Shown one piece after another: positions 47,801-61,196 of a DNA stretch of 64,000 nt. The position numbers were made by a program, and so were the translations under genes. The stretch's first letter is position 1; each line of letters begins with the position of its first letter. The notes below the pieces were generated by a model, which did no database searches, had not been told where the DNA came from, and worked only from the letters and a program-made list of their open reading frames with translations. The stretch comes from Ascaris suum. Taxonomy: Eukaryota; Nematoda; Chromadorea; Rhabditida; Ascarididae. The DNA is taken from positions 2,974,501 through 3,038,500 of the forward strand of contig CM024172.1 in the NCBI GenBank assembly GCA_013433145.1, written 5' to 3'.

Positions 47801-50800
47801 AAAAAAAAAATCCCCAAAGTGAGGAAAAATTTCCTGAAGAATTGATGATCATTTTCTAAAATGAGCCGAACAAAATAAAATGGGCTCTCATCATATCACT
47901 TACATAAGGATGTGGTGTCATTTAAACAACAAAGACGACAAAACACTATCATCGATTAAGCGTAGGCGTAACGCGTCACCCTATAATCGGCAAATTTGCA
48001 AACTTTTTCGACTAATAGGAAACAATAGAAATATGCTGTGTTTAGAATATAGGCGACTCATAAAGTAAGCGTTAATTTTCTGCCTTCAACGTCATTAAAT
48101 ATTTGCCCAACGTATTATGTGTATACACCTGAATATCGCAAAAGAAAAACGTGACATTGCATGATTGACAGTCGTAGAAAACATATCTCGAAGATAAAAC
48201 ATAAGTGAGGGTACATAAAGAGCTTTTTCGCTAAGCCACAGACTCTCAGAGTGAGTATTACTTTGTTGATCGATCGAAAAGAAGAAATTATTAGCTGAAG
48301 TGTTGATACTGGGATTACTGTACTCCTCACCTCCCCCCCCCCTGTAAAACTAGGTACCACATCACTTATGGGTGCCACATTACTCAAAATATAATAGCTG
48401 AAATAAGCTTGGTGTTGAATTTAGAACAAGAAATTATACTTATACAACAGAAAAATTACTACGTCAAAGGTTTAGTGCTTTGCATGGAATGAGGCAGATA
48501 ATAAAAATTAATTGATGAACTATATTTTTAATACAAAAGGTTTTTTTTAGTTATTTTTATTTCAGTTATTTTATTAATTGTTTTATTAATTATATAGTTG
48601 TTTTAGCTGTTAAAGAATACTTATTTTAAAAAAAACGAGTCATTTTAGTTTTAAGCTTAAAGCTATAATAATTTCCACTTTAGTCGAAATGTGGTACAAA
48701 ATAAACAAAACGAAAGTCACAATACAGGTATCCTTTCTCGATATTTCTAACGATAAATCCTAGCAGTAATTACTCAGATTCAACATCAAACCGCTACATA
48801 GGATTATGGATATGATAGAATCAATAAGATGGTTAATTTACTATAGAAGTAAATCCTAAAACAAACGAGCAAAATAAAAAAAAAATTATTATTACAAGAA
48901 TTAATCCAATTTTCCTCAAAAAATTATGCTTGAACTTTCCAATTTGAAAGAAAAAATACCACCATTATTATGCGGGAAAAAAAACTTCCAAAAAAATCTC
49001 TCAAACTTTCAAAAATATCACATAACATAAGAGAGCAGGCTCAAAATTCAAAGATGAAATATTCATCCTCTATTGTGGGACCGTATAGGTATGCAATCGA
49101 AGATCGAATTATACATTGCAAACGTTTCAGGATCACTTCAACAATTTAAGGGACCCTTTCCCTTCAGGTACTTCCTATGTGAGATAAGATACATGAATTT
49201 GCATTCTTATTCATTAATTAGAATATTTCAAAAGAATAAATAAAAAGATGCATACATTTCCAGCGTTGTAACGATCAGCGTAGTCAAAAGAAAATTCTTC
49301 GTTATTCTCCGCATACCAACGATCCACTTCTTCGGATGCAACGAGAAGATCCGTTTGAAGAGGATTCATTTTTATTAAACCGACCACTTCCTTAAATATT
49401 CGAGAGTTTATTGACTTACTAACTATAGAATAGATAATAAAATTCACAATCCACTAAATACATTCAAAGTCATCCAAAAATATAGCCGAAGAAGAGCAAG
49501 AATATATTGCTAGGATAAGGAGTTGTAAAGATAAAACAAAGAATAGAAAAATTTCGCTCTTTGAAGAATCTGCAGCTTCCAATAAAAACTTTAAATTACA
49601 GCATGAAATTATTCTCATCACCAACATTGACAAATTTAATGAAAGACGCATTCAGTATCCATATTCCCTTCTAATTCCAAATATATTTCTTACAATAAAA
49701 AATGCCCTTCAACTTTGCTACTTACAAAGACAAATAAGCGAAAAATTATTTGATCCGCTTGGTCGGAAAAATTTACTGCACTTGGCAATGAGCCCGATTG
49801 CAAAAAAATTACTGCAATCAGCAACGAGCCTGATCACAAGAGTGAAGGATTTCTTCAGCAAATCAACGATATTTGTGAGAATACCTTGTGTGATGTGGCC
49901 GGAAAGATTAGTTTGCCATTAACACCGACAATGCGTTGTCCCATCTGAAGGCCGGCCAACTCGCCAATACCGTTCTTATCGACTGCACCAATAAAATGAC
50001 CGCGATGCTTTTCCGCATGTAGATTGAACCCGAACTCATCGCTCGGTGACGACTTCACCTTGAAAAAGGCAAAATAAAAGCAAATGCCAAATGCAACAAC
50101 GACAATGAGAAGTGGAAGGAAAAATTCGTTCTCGTGGTTCTACTACTGATAAACATAAACCTAGAAATATGCAAAGTTCGACCATCAAAAATGTATAGGC
50201 TGTTTTCTAACATCCCTCACGAGAAAGCAAGCTGAACTGGGACAAGGCATTGCGGTTTGAACGATGGGTCCAAACGTTTCCGGTAGCTCCAGTTTGCTCT
50301 TTGAAAAATTTGATAGATGTTTGTGCATTGCACACATCTAAGCAATACTGCAGCCAATATTTCGTTTATTAAAAAAAAATTAAATCATTATGTTGTCTGT
50401 AAATAAAAGTAAATGTTAAAATCAGTTATTTTAGAAAATTTTGAATTATTGATGAGCAACAGTTTTTGAATTTCTTCGACGTTTAGAAATTCAGCTTTCA
50501 AGTTAATATCAAATTCTGTGAGAATTTTCGCATTCATGACAAATGAGCAGAAAAACAGTTAACGTCAGCAATTTTGATGCCTCTCATCATTTCATTGATC
50601 GATTCGTTTCAATTATGTTTGAGAAAAAAATATTCAACAATCAAATTTCAAAGGGAAATTGCTGTGAAAAAAATTAATCAACAAAAGATTTACAAGTCTG
50701 CAGAGCCTAGGCTTCGGTTTATTGGCCATTGAATTGCTAGTGGTACGCGTAGGCGATAAGCCAACTGGTTTTCCCTTTTCTTGTTCCTGAAAATAATGCC

Positions 50801-53800
50801 TCCTGAAAATGGAATGTGCAATTTCTTGTTGCAAATAACGTCCTTTACTGCGCTTTAATTTATATACAGTCACTGTAATACAAAATGAGAGAATATTCTC
50901 GGGAAAAAAGTATAACAAACAAAAAAAACACTCAAAAATGTAAATAAAAAGAAGAGAGTGAGATAAAATTCGCAAAAAAAGTGCTAAAAACGAAAGCAGA
51001 GAGTGCAAGTAAAGAGAGCAAATAGCAACATTTGGCAGTGGATGAATTTTAGCCAATAACTTCGCTAAAAAAGAGAAAAGTTATTCAAGGAAAATCCTTT
51101 CATAAAGGGATATCGAAATTTAACTGCAGTTAATCTTCACGAAATCTCATATAATTTAGAGTATTTGCAGTTCATCAGTTTCCACTATCAAAATCAACTC
51201 CTTTATTAATTACATTCGAGAGCAATATAAACTACCTAATTTTTTGTAATTGTAAAAACTACTAGAACCCAGTAATAAATACTGCGGTTACTCGATGATT
51301 TCCGATGATCAACAATGACAGAAAATCGCAAAATTTCAATTGTGCTACAAATAGCAGCTTACTTCAAAACATCAGAAATATCAACAAATCAACGCAATAT
51401 TTCCATTGATATATGAGAATCCAATTCAATACAAAGCAATCGCCCATCTACTGTTTATAAACAAACAATGTATAAGCTAATAGCCCGCTGCTCTCATACA
51501 CATGAATTCTAAAGGATGGCGGATACAATTAGAACTCACTAAGTGGGAGAGGTGGGAACGAAGGAGGGCGGTGTTAACGAGTTCTTGACCAAACTTCAAA
51601 ACTTAACCTTGCAACCGCAAAATTACAGCTGCGAAATTCTAAGCAAAACATCATCCAACTAAGTTCTTCCAAGAAAAATTGCAATTGATGAACCATCAGG
51701 CTTATGTTTATGGCCCAATAAATTGCAAACCATGACTTGCCAATCGGTCATTTACCTATCATTAATTTGCAATATGTAAAAAAAAAAACAGAAATATTTT
51801 CATTATGAGAGATAAACAGTTCAATTTAATTCGAAAATATTCTAACCACAAAGATTTTAAGGAAAAGACCACAGAAACTTTATCTCGTAGAAATTATTCA
51901 TCGACGAAATTGATTTTTCATCTTAACTGAATTAGCAATTTAATTTCAACAATTATAAATGAAGAGATTGAAAAACATTGTAAGTTCTCAATAATAAATT
52001 ATAAATCAGTTCTAATTAGAGCACCTCGAAATATATTTCCCAATATAAGAGAAATTATATGAATATGATAGAACCGAGACATAACTGATAGACACTTCAA
52101 ATCAATATAAAACTCACAATAAAATGTACCACCCTAGTTGGCTAACAAAAAAAAACAGCGATGAAATCATCAACAACGAGAATATTGACATGCGAAATCG
52201 ATTTTGCACACCTTTGCAATATGAATCTCAGCTAAACACACTACCTAGTGGGCCATCCAACCATCGTTCCTATTGTGTGCCAAATCCATTGTTCAGATGC
52301 AAAGGAAAAGAATAGCGCACTAGAAGCAATAAAGCGAGCAGGTAAAACGTCTTTTTTTTTTTTCTGACAGCCCATCTTATGTTCATAACACTATCAATAC
52401 GAGAAAGCAATTAATAGTAAGATACTCTTTACAAAATAAACCATTAGTTGAGCCTCATCTGCAATAATAATTCGACAAGAATGCTTCATCTATACACCTA
52501 TAAATTTGCATCAAATATCTCTTTGAATTTCGGTTTATCCGAGAAAAAAAAACAATCCACTAACAACAATGGAACTTCATTTTCTACGAAAGATAGGACT
52601 TGAAATAATTACTTAAATGCTTTCCCATTTAATAATATTTTCAACAACGATAGAGAAAAATAAAAAGCACTTTTTCTTTCAGAATATCTCCTCAAAAAAA
52701 AAAAAATCCCATTGCACTCCTCTCACTAAAAGTATTCAAATCTAGTCGAAAATCCTATCGACTAACCGCTTTCGTCAAGATAACGGCTGTTACTAAAGCA
52801 TTACAAATGGTGACAGCTGCGAGGAAGAGTCCGATTGCGAACGAAACGCTTCATACACAGTGCAAAATTTATAATACCACAACGCATATAACGAAGAACG
52901 AATGAGAAATGTTGAATAAATCAAATCAAAGAATCTATGCGAATGCTTCATATCAACGACGCAAATTAAGTCAAATATCGATACAATTTTTGATCGCAAT
53001 GATCACAAAGAGAAACGGAAAAAATAATGCTAAAAGGTAAGGAACAATGAAAACGTTCCTCTCCAATCCGGGCTAACAGGAAGAAAGCATCCACATATCC
53101 ATATAAAAAAATTTAGCCCCCCCCCCCTTCTCCTTCCTTTATTCTTCTTTACGACAAGCGATTGCGCAATTTATTTCGCATTTTTCAACTTAGCGATAAA
53201 AATAATAGGTTCTATGACGTCATTTATCGATAGTATTCGAGAATCTTTGTGAATGAAAAAGCCTTCCAAATGTGTACTCTACGACAATGAAAATTTTCAA
53301 TCAATTTCCGTCCAATGATAAGGAAAATTTAAATGAGGAAATTCATATTTAATCTTCGATCGAAAAAATTCAAAATAAAATCACTAAAATTTTTTAAATG
53401 GTTTACTTACATATATTCTACGAGTTACATTCATTCAAAGATATAATACTATTGTAGCAATCAAACGCTGAATAAATCAAATTAAAGAATATTGCAATAT
53501 ATTGCAAATAAATCAAATTAAAGAATATTGCAAATCAAAATGCAAAAGAATATTGCAATATTCTTTGATTGCAATCGTAAATTTTTTACTCTCTAAAAGA
53601 AATGAGATGGAAGTGAACGTTGAAACGTTAACGATATTGCAATAGATAGGTGGAAAACATGTCTAACGGTTAGCAATCAAACGTTGTTGTCGGTGCTATT
53701 AAAAAAAAAACCACTGAATCGCTCTCATAAATAAAGCGTTCTTACTGTTCAATGCTAACATCTTTCAAATAATAGTGCTAAGCTTTCATTTTTTGAAAGA

Positions 53801-56800
53801 GAATTTCTTATACAAATGAAATAAAATGAAAAAAAAAGTTTTTTTTTTGCTCATTTTCTATAAGAAATATTTTTTTTTCATCCAAATAAAGAATAGAATT
53901 TCGATTTGCAATAATTTCAGTTTAAAAATATTTCAATGGAATCTAAAAATATCTATGAAAGTCACAACGATCAATTAATATCATCCCCTACGAGAATAGT
54001 AGTAATTTATTTCGTTTGATTTAATAAAATATTACAAATTCCACAATGAGAATAAAAATAAATCAACGAATAGAAAAAAGAGAATAATAGAACGACACTA
54101 AACTATGATAGCGAAAGATGAAAATGAATTTTCTAATTTTCTAATGTTAAGTCGAAAAAAAAAACGATAAATAAACTAATTGAAAATACTGTAATTTAGC
54201 AAATATATAAATATAATACAGGACCATATTGTGTGCAGATAGAATAACCTATGAGGTCAACGCACCTTTGCCGAAAAGTTTAAAGATTTCAGCTATATAG
54301 TGGTGTTTTCGTTTTCACTTTCATGACGGAACCAAAACCTTTAATATCGATTAGAGGATCATGATCACTGATCAGCGTTCAATCTCAAACATAATCGATA
54401 GAACGAATCTCTATGAAGGTTATTAGAGTATAAAAGGCATCATTTAGAGGCTATATAAAAACTGAAACCATCGTTTCGCATATCTAGTATCATCTATTAT
54501 AAAAATATATCAAGAGTTTTAGCTTTGTAAAGCGTTCAAACGATATCTCCACCTAACAGCGTTGATGTAATTTATGGATGATGAATATTCGAAGCAAAAT
54601 CTACTTCAAATTTATAATTAATTTGCTTAAACTCTCTTTCAAAATCTGTTTATTGGTTATTAGTAATTCATCGAGAATTTCCGATATTCGCTAATGCCGA
54701 ACTCATAATCGCAATATTTAGTTTATTACTCAACTAGTATAGAAATGATTAAAAGATTCTTAAAGTGAGCTTATTATGAATGATTTCTACGGTGGTAAAA
54801 ATTGCAGAAAATGAGACACTATAGGATAGAAAGAACTTTTGAGTAATTCAATGCAATCGTCAACTCAGTAAACGTTAGAGATAAGGGTAACTAAAAGCCG
54901 TCCTCAACACTGCACTAATCACTAATACTGATAATGAAAGAAACGAAAGATGCTGAAAGCCACAATCGATACAATAAAACGTTCACCATCATACACTTAT
55001 AAATGACGTTAGCACAGCAAGCTGGCAATTCGTATATTGAAAGCGGCTCTTTTTATTCTGTGAAAATACACAAATATTATTAGAGATTGAATAAATATAA
55101 ATAATAGTATATGAAACGATATGTGGACACTAAGACCTCGTTGGACAAGCACTTTTATCTCAACGATCTTCTACGTGACAGAATCTATTTTTTTAGAAAT
55201 TACAATAGCAGAATTACTCGGTTATGATGCTTCAATGTTATGGTCATAAAACTTTCTTATTGCCCAGCTATACGCATATGTAACGAATATTCATGGAAGA
55301 TAAGCAACTACAATGGTGATCTTTACCTCAAATCAGATGGATTCATCTCTTATGCACGGGCCATTATGTAAACGAAAAATTAGCCGACAATTTATTAAAA
55401 TAAAACAAAAGGTTGAAATCAAATTTCCGGTTGAATTGAATAACTAACTTCAAAAATAAGATAACATGAATAAAGAAAATACAAAAAATCATTTCCTTTG
55501 CTTGTATTATTGCGCTTTAAAAGCACGAAACATATATGGCTGTCAATTGCATTGCAATTAATTACAATTGCAATATAGCTGACCATTGTTAATAATTTCG
55601 CACAGTAATTTTATATTCCAATTTGCATAATTTATTTCCAATTACTATTTGCAGAAATCTCTTCATTCATGGTCTATACTTATCATTACGCATAACATCG
55701 ACAATTTGCAATTTATTGAGTGTTGAGAAATCTAATTTTGAAACCAAAAAATTTCAACACTTTTTATGCTCAATATATATTCCAAGAAATTCATTTCAAA
55801 GTTCTGTGAATAATACTCCTTTTTTTTTTATTTTCCAAGATTAGAAACATCCATTGTAATGAATCATTGCAATTAAAAAAAAAATCAAAGGAAATCACCA
55901 AAATAATATCGCTGATATTAAACGCTTTGATTTCTAAATTTAAAAAAAAGAAAAGCTTCTAAATGTGATTAATGCCTACAGAAAAAATCGTTATCTTATA
56001 CGTTATGATATCATGAAATGTTATGTTAATATTCAAAAAAGAAAAATTAATATGCAAAATAATATTTCTAAATGTTATAAGGTGACAATAAACAAGAATA
56101 CTGAGCAAAAGATTAATTCGTGCAAATTCATTGCAAAGCTTCATCTAGCGACTTGGGGTTCCTATCCACCTAGGCTTTTTTAATCCCTCCCTCCTCATCT
56201 CGCGAAATTCTTCTTTTCCCCTCCCCTCTCCATGTCGCCTACATACTCCCCCTTCTCTCCCCTCCCGACCTCGCATCTACATTCTTCGGCACGATGAATT
56301 ATTTTAGTTTTAATTTATAACTGCATTGTCGTCAGTAATTTTCAACAAAAGAGAGAAATGAAGAGAAATTACAAAATGAAGCCCATCCATTCAGTGAACA
56401 AATAATAGCCAAACAAAATCTCTAAAGAAAGCGTTAGCATAGCTCATTTCATTGCGTCAATAAGATATTTCCTGGAAAGAAACGAGTAATGGAAGCCAAG
56501 AGCGCACTCACTGCCAATTATCGCCCACCCGAACAGCTCAGCACAGCTCCAATGTGAAACATATTCAAACAACGCAGAAATCAGTCAAAAATCAACACGA
56601 TATATATAGTGGCGGAAAATATTTCATTCATATGAATAATTATTGTGGTTCCAATCTGAATAACCTAAAATGTCCCATAACAGAGTGACAGTAAATGGGG
56701 TGGGAATTAAGAATTTTCTCTACCTAATTAAAAAAAAAAATTAAGTCAATTCGAATAGTGAATGAAATTTCATCAAAAATTGATTAAAAATAATTTCTGA

Positions 56801-58144
56801 AGTAAAATGTTCTCAGCTAACCTTAGGAGCGTACCAATGTGCGTCCGGTGTTGGTGATGCGTTATGTGGATCTTCCTCTGAGGATTTTTGTGATCCTTGT
56901 GAAATTGAGTCACTCTTTTTATGCTTAAATAAACAAATAAATTAGCAAAGAAATGTCACATTCTATATGAAGATAAACATTCAGTTTCCTAAAAGCGATT
57001 AAAATGAGTATCTCGTAGTAAATGCTTTCAACGGATCATTATCCCATTACTGAATTTTACCTATAAGCCTTTGTTTTTATCAATTACAAGAAATTGCTGT
57101 AAAACAACATGCAGGCAAATAAGGACAAATTATTTCACTATAAACAGCAAAAACTCGTCAATAATTGTGCAATTTTGAAGCGGATAAATATCGAACGAAT
57201 AGGTAAATATGCAAACATATTTATTTACTTTCAACTATTTTTGTTTGTGCAAATAATGCTCAATGCAAAGAATCACTCAAATTATCACTATTTTCAAATT
57301 CAACAACCGGAAACAAATTATTCAAATGATATTAAATATGAATATGCATAAATTTACTCTCATGAGTTAAAAACAATAACATTTGCATATTTTGTTTCCT
57401 TTAACGGTAGGAAAGTCAAAGAATAGTAGGCAATTGTAAATGATCTCTAATGCAATAAATACACAGTGGAATGCAATGAGCAGAGTCATTCCGCGCAGCG
57501 ATGGCCTCCGAATGCTGCAGTGAAAATTTTATCGCGATGACCTATACATAGCATTCCATTAATCCCCCCCCCCCTTCCACCTCTCAAAAATTAAAAAAAA
57601 AGTATTACGGGGTTTAAGGCGCACATGCACAGAAACAATGTATGTGTTCTATGAACAACGTGTCTTTAAAACAAATTTTCGAACAAATGCAACACTTTCG
57701 TACTGCTTTCCTTTTCCTCTCCTAACTCGCTATTAACTTACCACTTAGAGCCTAGACATCACATATCTTTGTATAGTCTTTGAGACCACCCAAGAATTCA
57801 GCTAGCAACAAATCATTAGCATTCTATAAACCTAGTTTTCCACTACTGTCTATCCAGTATAATTGAGGTTTCTTAATGGACTATAAAATTTTGAATCTCT
57901 TCAACTCAAAACCAACAAACAAGTACAATAAAGTTTTAATTGATGCCTATTACCTGCTAAAGATATATTCATTCAAATCGTTTTCCGTTCCTAACAAGTT
58001 TTTCTATGTTTTTGAGAATATTTTCAATGAGTCTAAACTTTTCATCACAGTAAGTGTCACATCTAACCATCAAAAAAGAATAAGCGTTGTCTGATGTTTC
58101 TGCAAAATTTCCATCCCAATAATCGATCGGCGACTATATTTATC

Positions 58145-58212
<68 letters not shown>

Positions 58213-59346
58213 ATTTGTAATTAATTTATAAATATAATCAATCTTTATATGCATTCATGAAGCCAAAGCAAAGGCAAGATCATCACTAACAAAAAAAAAC
58301 TTTAAATATACTTTTTGCTAAACATTCTCATGTAAATATATTTCTAATTTACACTCTCATGATCAATACACTCCTCCACTTATTTTCGTTCATCGCATCG
58401 CTTAATTTTATGAATAGAAATTCGATAAGCGATTATATTCTCATCTCATAATATTTAATAAATATTGCAGAAGCTTACCGAATGATGAAAGCTTACACGC
58501 ACAACATTTGGCAACGAAAGTGTAATCGGAATATTGTGTTCTTTGTACCATTCTTCACCATCCTCACTGATTACGAGCAATTCACATTGTAATGGGTTCT
58601 CCCGGATACGTCGCACAACCTCAACATTTGCGTTTTTTTTTTTTTTTTGAGACATATGAGGTGAATAATATTCAATAAAGCACCTTTGAAATAAATATCA
58701 CATCGTCGCTTCGAATTGAAATTACCTCAGAGATTCAAGAATATATCAGTTTGCATCATATTGTTATGCGTTTTTGCAAGATTCTGCATCAGATGTCACT
58801 CTTATTCCTCAGTATTCCCTTTCTTCCTAGAGATGAGATGGGAAGAGATAATAAAACATAGTCACCTGTTTATGATTTTCGCCGATGATGCTGTGACCAT
58901 TAACGGCGAAAATTCGATCGCCAGGTTTGAGACCGGCGTGATCAGCGGGACTGCCAGCATCAACCGTACCGATAAACTGCGGCTTGCCACGTTCGGCGTG
59001 TAGATTGTATCCATATTCCTATAGGAAACTTTCAGATTTGAAAATTGTAATTAGTGCTACAAACATACGAAACGAAACATCGAACTTCTCAGAACAATTC
59101 GTGAAAACCACAAAGATGATAGATGGCTTAACTGGAGTTCTTCTCCGAGCGTACCCTCTAAGCGTTTTATTTGCAGAAATCAAGAGAAATAGATTGATTA
59201 GTGGGCATATGTTACAGCCAAAGACGCTCTCAATATGGCAAAAAACTGGATTAGAAAATTGGCTCTCTCACCTGAGAAGGGTTACTTTTGATGACAAGAC
59301 AAAGCCGCGGTGACGGCGCACCTTCCGGAATGCTCGTTGCCATCAT
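40608..59346 (-). CDS. nrfl-1: NHERF/NRFL-1-like scaffold with two PDZ domains, complete
   Basis: Twelve exons join in phase: 59272-59346 (start ATG 59344-59346), 58866-59018, 58497-58619, 56822-56923, 50694-50786, 49885-50058, 49256-49390, 44738-44782, 44218-44271, 43296-43574, 41057-41165 and 40608-40732 (stop TAA 40608-40610), giving 488 residues. PDZ1 (about 13-95) starts PRLCLVIK with carboxylate loop EYGYNLHAE. PDZ2 (about 177-259) starts PRLCRLVK with loop EFGFNLHAE. Each PDZ is cut by introns at the same places, before the final helix and strand. A Ser/His-rich linker of small exons follows. The C-terminal block (DDIFMMSAKEARSM, then KKDPRRDV and LEEKYKLITNM) resembles the conserved NHERF/NRFL-1 tail, where ERM proteins bind. 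Such proteins hold transporters and channels at apical membranes; worm NRFL-1 retains an amino-acid transporter in gut cells. The third exon has a second donor at 58479 that adds six residues. Confidence 0.95.
41807..41898. repeat. (TA)n microsatellite
   Basis: About 90 bases of AT dinucleotides, flanked on the left by a TC-rich stretch, in the NHERF intron between the exons at 41057-41165 and 43296-43574. Confidence 0.97.
42535..42775 (+). pseudogene. 3' end of a non-LTR retrotransposon polyprotein, decayed
   Basis: The plus-strand reading gives KRRWAGHVARLQDNR, a stop, TSRLTNWLLR, then QGRPHTRWDEPM, and SIFWRSVDLRSKRR. This is the typical tail after the reverse transcriptase of RTE/endonuclease-type LINEs (kwRWAGHvARm.d.RWt..l..W.pr...R..GRPptRW.dd). 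At least two stops break it. It lies in an NHERF intron, opposite to that gene, and may belong to the same family as the fragment at 35.7 kb. Confidence 0.8.
44541..44553. repeat. C13 homopolymer
   Basis: A run of 13 C between A-rich stretches in the NHERF intron between the exons at 44218-44271 and 44738-44782. Confidence 0.95.
45469..45592. repeat. 65-bp tandem duplication
   Basis: The unit starting GGAATGAAATATTCCGGTCA at 45469 recurs at 45534, with 59 identical bases through 45592. Each unit holds ATATTCCGGTCA twice. It is intronic in the NHERF gene. Perfect identity implies a recent duplication or an assembly artefact. Confidence 0.92.
48333..48342. repeat. C10 homopolymer
   Basis: A run of 10 C in the NHERF intron between the exons at 44738-44782 and 49256-49390. 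Confidence 0.9.
52767..52848 (-). other. Possible isolated exon encoding one membrane helix
   Basis: Between a weak acceptor (TATGAAG, ending 52849) and a donor (GCG|GTTAGT) the minus strand reads VSFAIGLFLAAVTICNALV, then TAVILTKA, an unbroken hydrophobic helix in a GC-richer patch. It is 82 bases long, so it cannot be inserted between the flanking phase-0 NHERF exons. It could be an alternative first exon, part of a nested gene, or chance. Confidence 0.22.
53117..53127. repeat. C11 homopolymer
   Basis: A run of 11 C in the large NHERF intron 50787-56821. Confidence 0.9.
53471..53566. repeat. 36-bp tandem repeat ending in a 22-bp perfect palindrome
   Basis: AATAAATCAAATTAAAGAAT followed by ATTGCAA occurs at 53471 and again at 53507. 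A perfect palindrome follows at 53545-53566, with half-site AAAGAATATTG. A diverged copy of the unit start (GAATAAATCAAATCAAAGAAT minus one base) lies near 52914. Confidence 0.8.
57564..57574. repeat. C11 homopolymer
   Basis: A run of 11 C in the NHERF intron 56924-58496. Confidence 0.9.
58150..58209. repeat. (TA)n microsatellite
   Basis: About 60 bases of AT dinucleotides in the NHERF intron, 270 bases past the third exon. Confidence 0.97.
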
Positions 59347-60346
59347 TCGCCACCTATGCGGCGTTCGATCGTCACGTTATTACGACCGATCGCTTGAACG
59401 ACTTTCACTCCTCAAATGACTCTAATAAAAACTGGCGCATTTCATAATCGAATCGAAAATTAACATAAAAAAAGAACATATATCGGCTATTGTACATATC
59501 TCAAAAAATATGCGCTAAATAAATCAAAGCAAAAATTGCGATGCGATGAGACAAGCAAAAAAAAAACAAAAACACTCTAAACGAATTTTTCAGTGAGAAA
59601 TAAATTAGCATATGAGAAAGAATGCAAATGAAGCAAACTGAGTTGCAAGCGAACGAGTGGAACGTAAATATTTCGAAAGCTAGTTCCATCATTTATTCCC
59701 CTAAAGAGATGCATGCAGTGGTGCGATAAATGAGCTTTGCTTTTAAAATATTTTCATACATTTGCTTCGCAAAAAGACCCGTTCGACGTCATGTCTGTTG
59801 GGGTTTATATATGTCTGCTGTCCGCTATTTATACATTTGGGCCTCTGATAGAATTATGTGGAAGAGCAAATATGGCAAAGCCTTGATGTTGACGAAATAG
59901 TACTTTAGATGCGAACCTTCACCTAATGAACTTTCAAAGATTCGAATATGCGTATAAAATAAATCAAAGACTTGAAATAAGGTAACGATAGAAAATGCAG
60001 TTGGATTACAAGTTACGAAGTTTTCAGGTTAATCCCCGCACCTGTCGCATTTTGTAGTGATAAGCAGAGCGTTATTATTGTTGATTATATCAGCAAGTGA
60101 TTATGTTATCAAGTGCGTAGCTTCTTTTTTTTTTGTTAATATTGTAGTACTTTAAGCCTAAATATTTCATACTATTAAAGAAGGACTGATGATCTCACTC
60201 GTAAATTAAACGGCGAGCGATAAAAATACTCACTGAAACAAAAGTCAAAGAAAGAATGAAGAAGGCAAAAAGATTGTTGACATCGCATCTATCTATTCCA
60301 TATCTAGGATTATGAGAGTAAAACGAAGTGATATGGGATAAGGATC
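59347..60346. other. 5' flank of the NHERF-like gene
   Basis: The kilobase upstream of the NHERF start should contain its promoter. A GC-richer stretch extends to about 59400, with a possible leader acceptor GCATAG ten bases before the ATG. Beyond it I see no exon. Confidence 0.45.
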
Positions 60347-61196
60347 ATGCTGACAATACCAACAACTACTTCTAAGGAATGTTCGAAAGTGACCGAGGAG
60401 ATCGAGAAGGTGTTCAGATCCAGGATAAATATCAATGACCTTCCAGGATCAGCGTCGGATATATATGCATCCGTAGAAGAAAAATCGATGTATGGTATCA
60501 CAACAGCAAAAGACGGATTAACTTTGCTACATTGTGGTGAGTTTGTGGAAATTTGAAGCTGAAACCTCCACCAGTGCACCATCCAGAGGATTCAAAATCT
60601 TCTAAGAACATGTTCTAAGGAGCTCAATCATGTTGTGAGATAGAGTAATCCTCAAGCCTGAACCACACCGTGGTTTTTCCATCATTTCATCGAAGAGATG
60701 TAGAAATATTGCTCAGAGAAGCAAATCCTCATCAACAACCTTTTGCTCGAGAGTACCGCTAGCCATATTTGGCCATACCCATTCACTGCTGACTTTCATA
60801 GTTATGGTGAAGGCGATTGAGTATGCAGGAACGATTTTAAACAAGTTTTGGAAAGATTGCAGTATGTACGAGGCCATAAAGAATATAGATGTTGCATGGG
60901 GGGGGGGGGGAGGGAGTTATGACCGCCGATATAAATATGGTGTGGACAAAGGTTGCTCACAATTTATCCAAGACTTTCGTAGTTCTGAAAAGATGCGAAA
61001 TGAATCACAAACGGTCTTCCGCAAAGTGATGTGCCCAAGAAGGGGACTGATAGTTGATTTTGAAGAAGGTGATTGTGTTGAATACCTTTATGTGCATAAG
61101 GAGCTTACTTGTGAAGAGCTCATAGAAATGGAAGCACAGAGAATGCAGAAAGAGAAAGAAGAAAAAGAAGAAAGGGTCAGGAAATTCAAGCGTTAA
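60347..61196 (+). mobile_element. Decayed pogo/Tigger-type DDE transposon (Tc1/mariner superfamily)
   Basis: Plus-strand fragments follow Tigger transposase order: EEKSMYGITTAKDGLTLL (by 60530), then in a shifted frame LKLKPPPVHHPEDSKS (about 60553-60600). After a scrambled stretch comes an open C-terminal part, 60804-61196: ILNKFWKDCSMYEAIKNIDVAW, then FIQDFR, then ELTCEELIEMEAQRMQKEKE. The last two match the Tigger tail (FWK.y.iydAIkNI..aW; eLTneEL.ele.qR). Frameshifts, stops and the lost DDE core make it inactive. I did not find its terminal inverted repeats. A G13 tract sits inside the C-terminal frame. Confidence 0.8.
60898..60910. repeat. G13 homopolymer inside the Tigger relic
   Basis: It codes glycines just after the conserved IKNI..aW motif, where Tigger relatives have no glycine run. 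The tract therefore probably grew after insertion. Confidence 0.9.
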
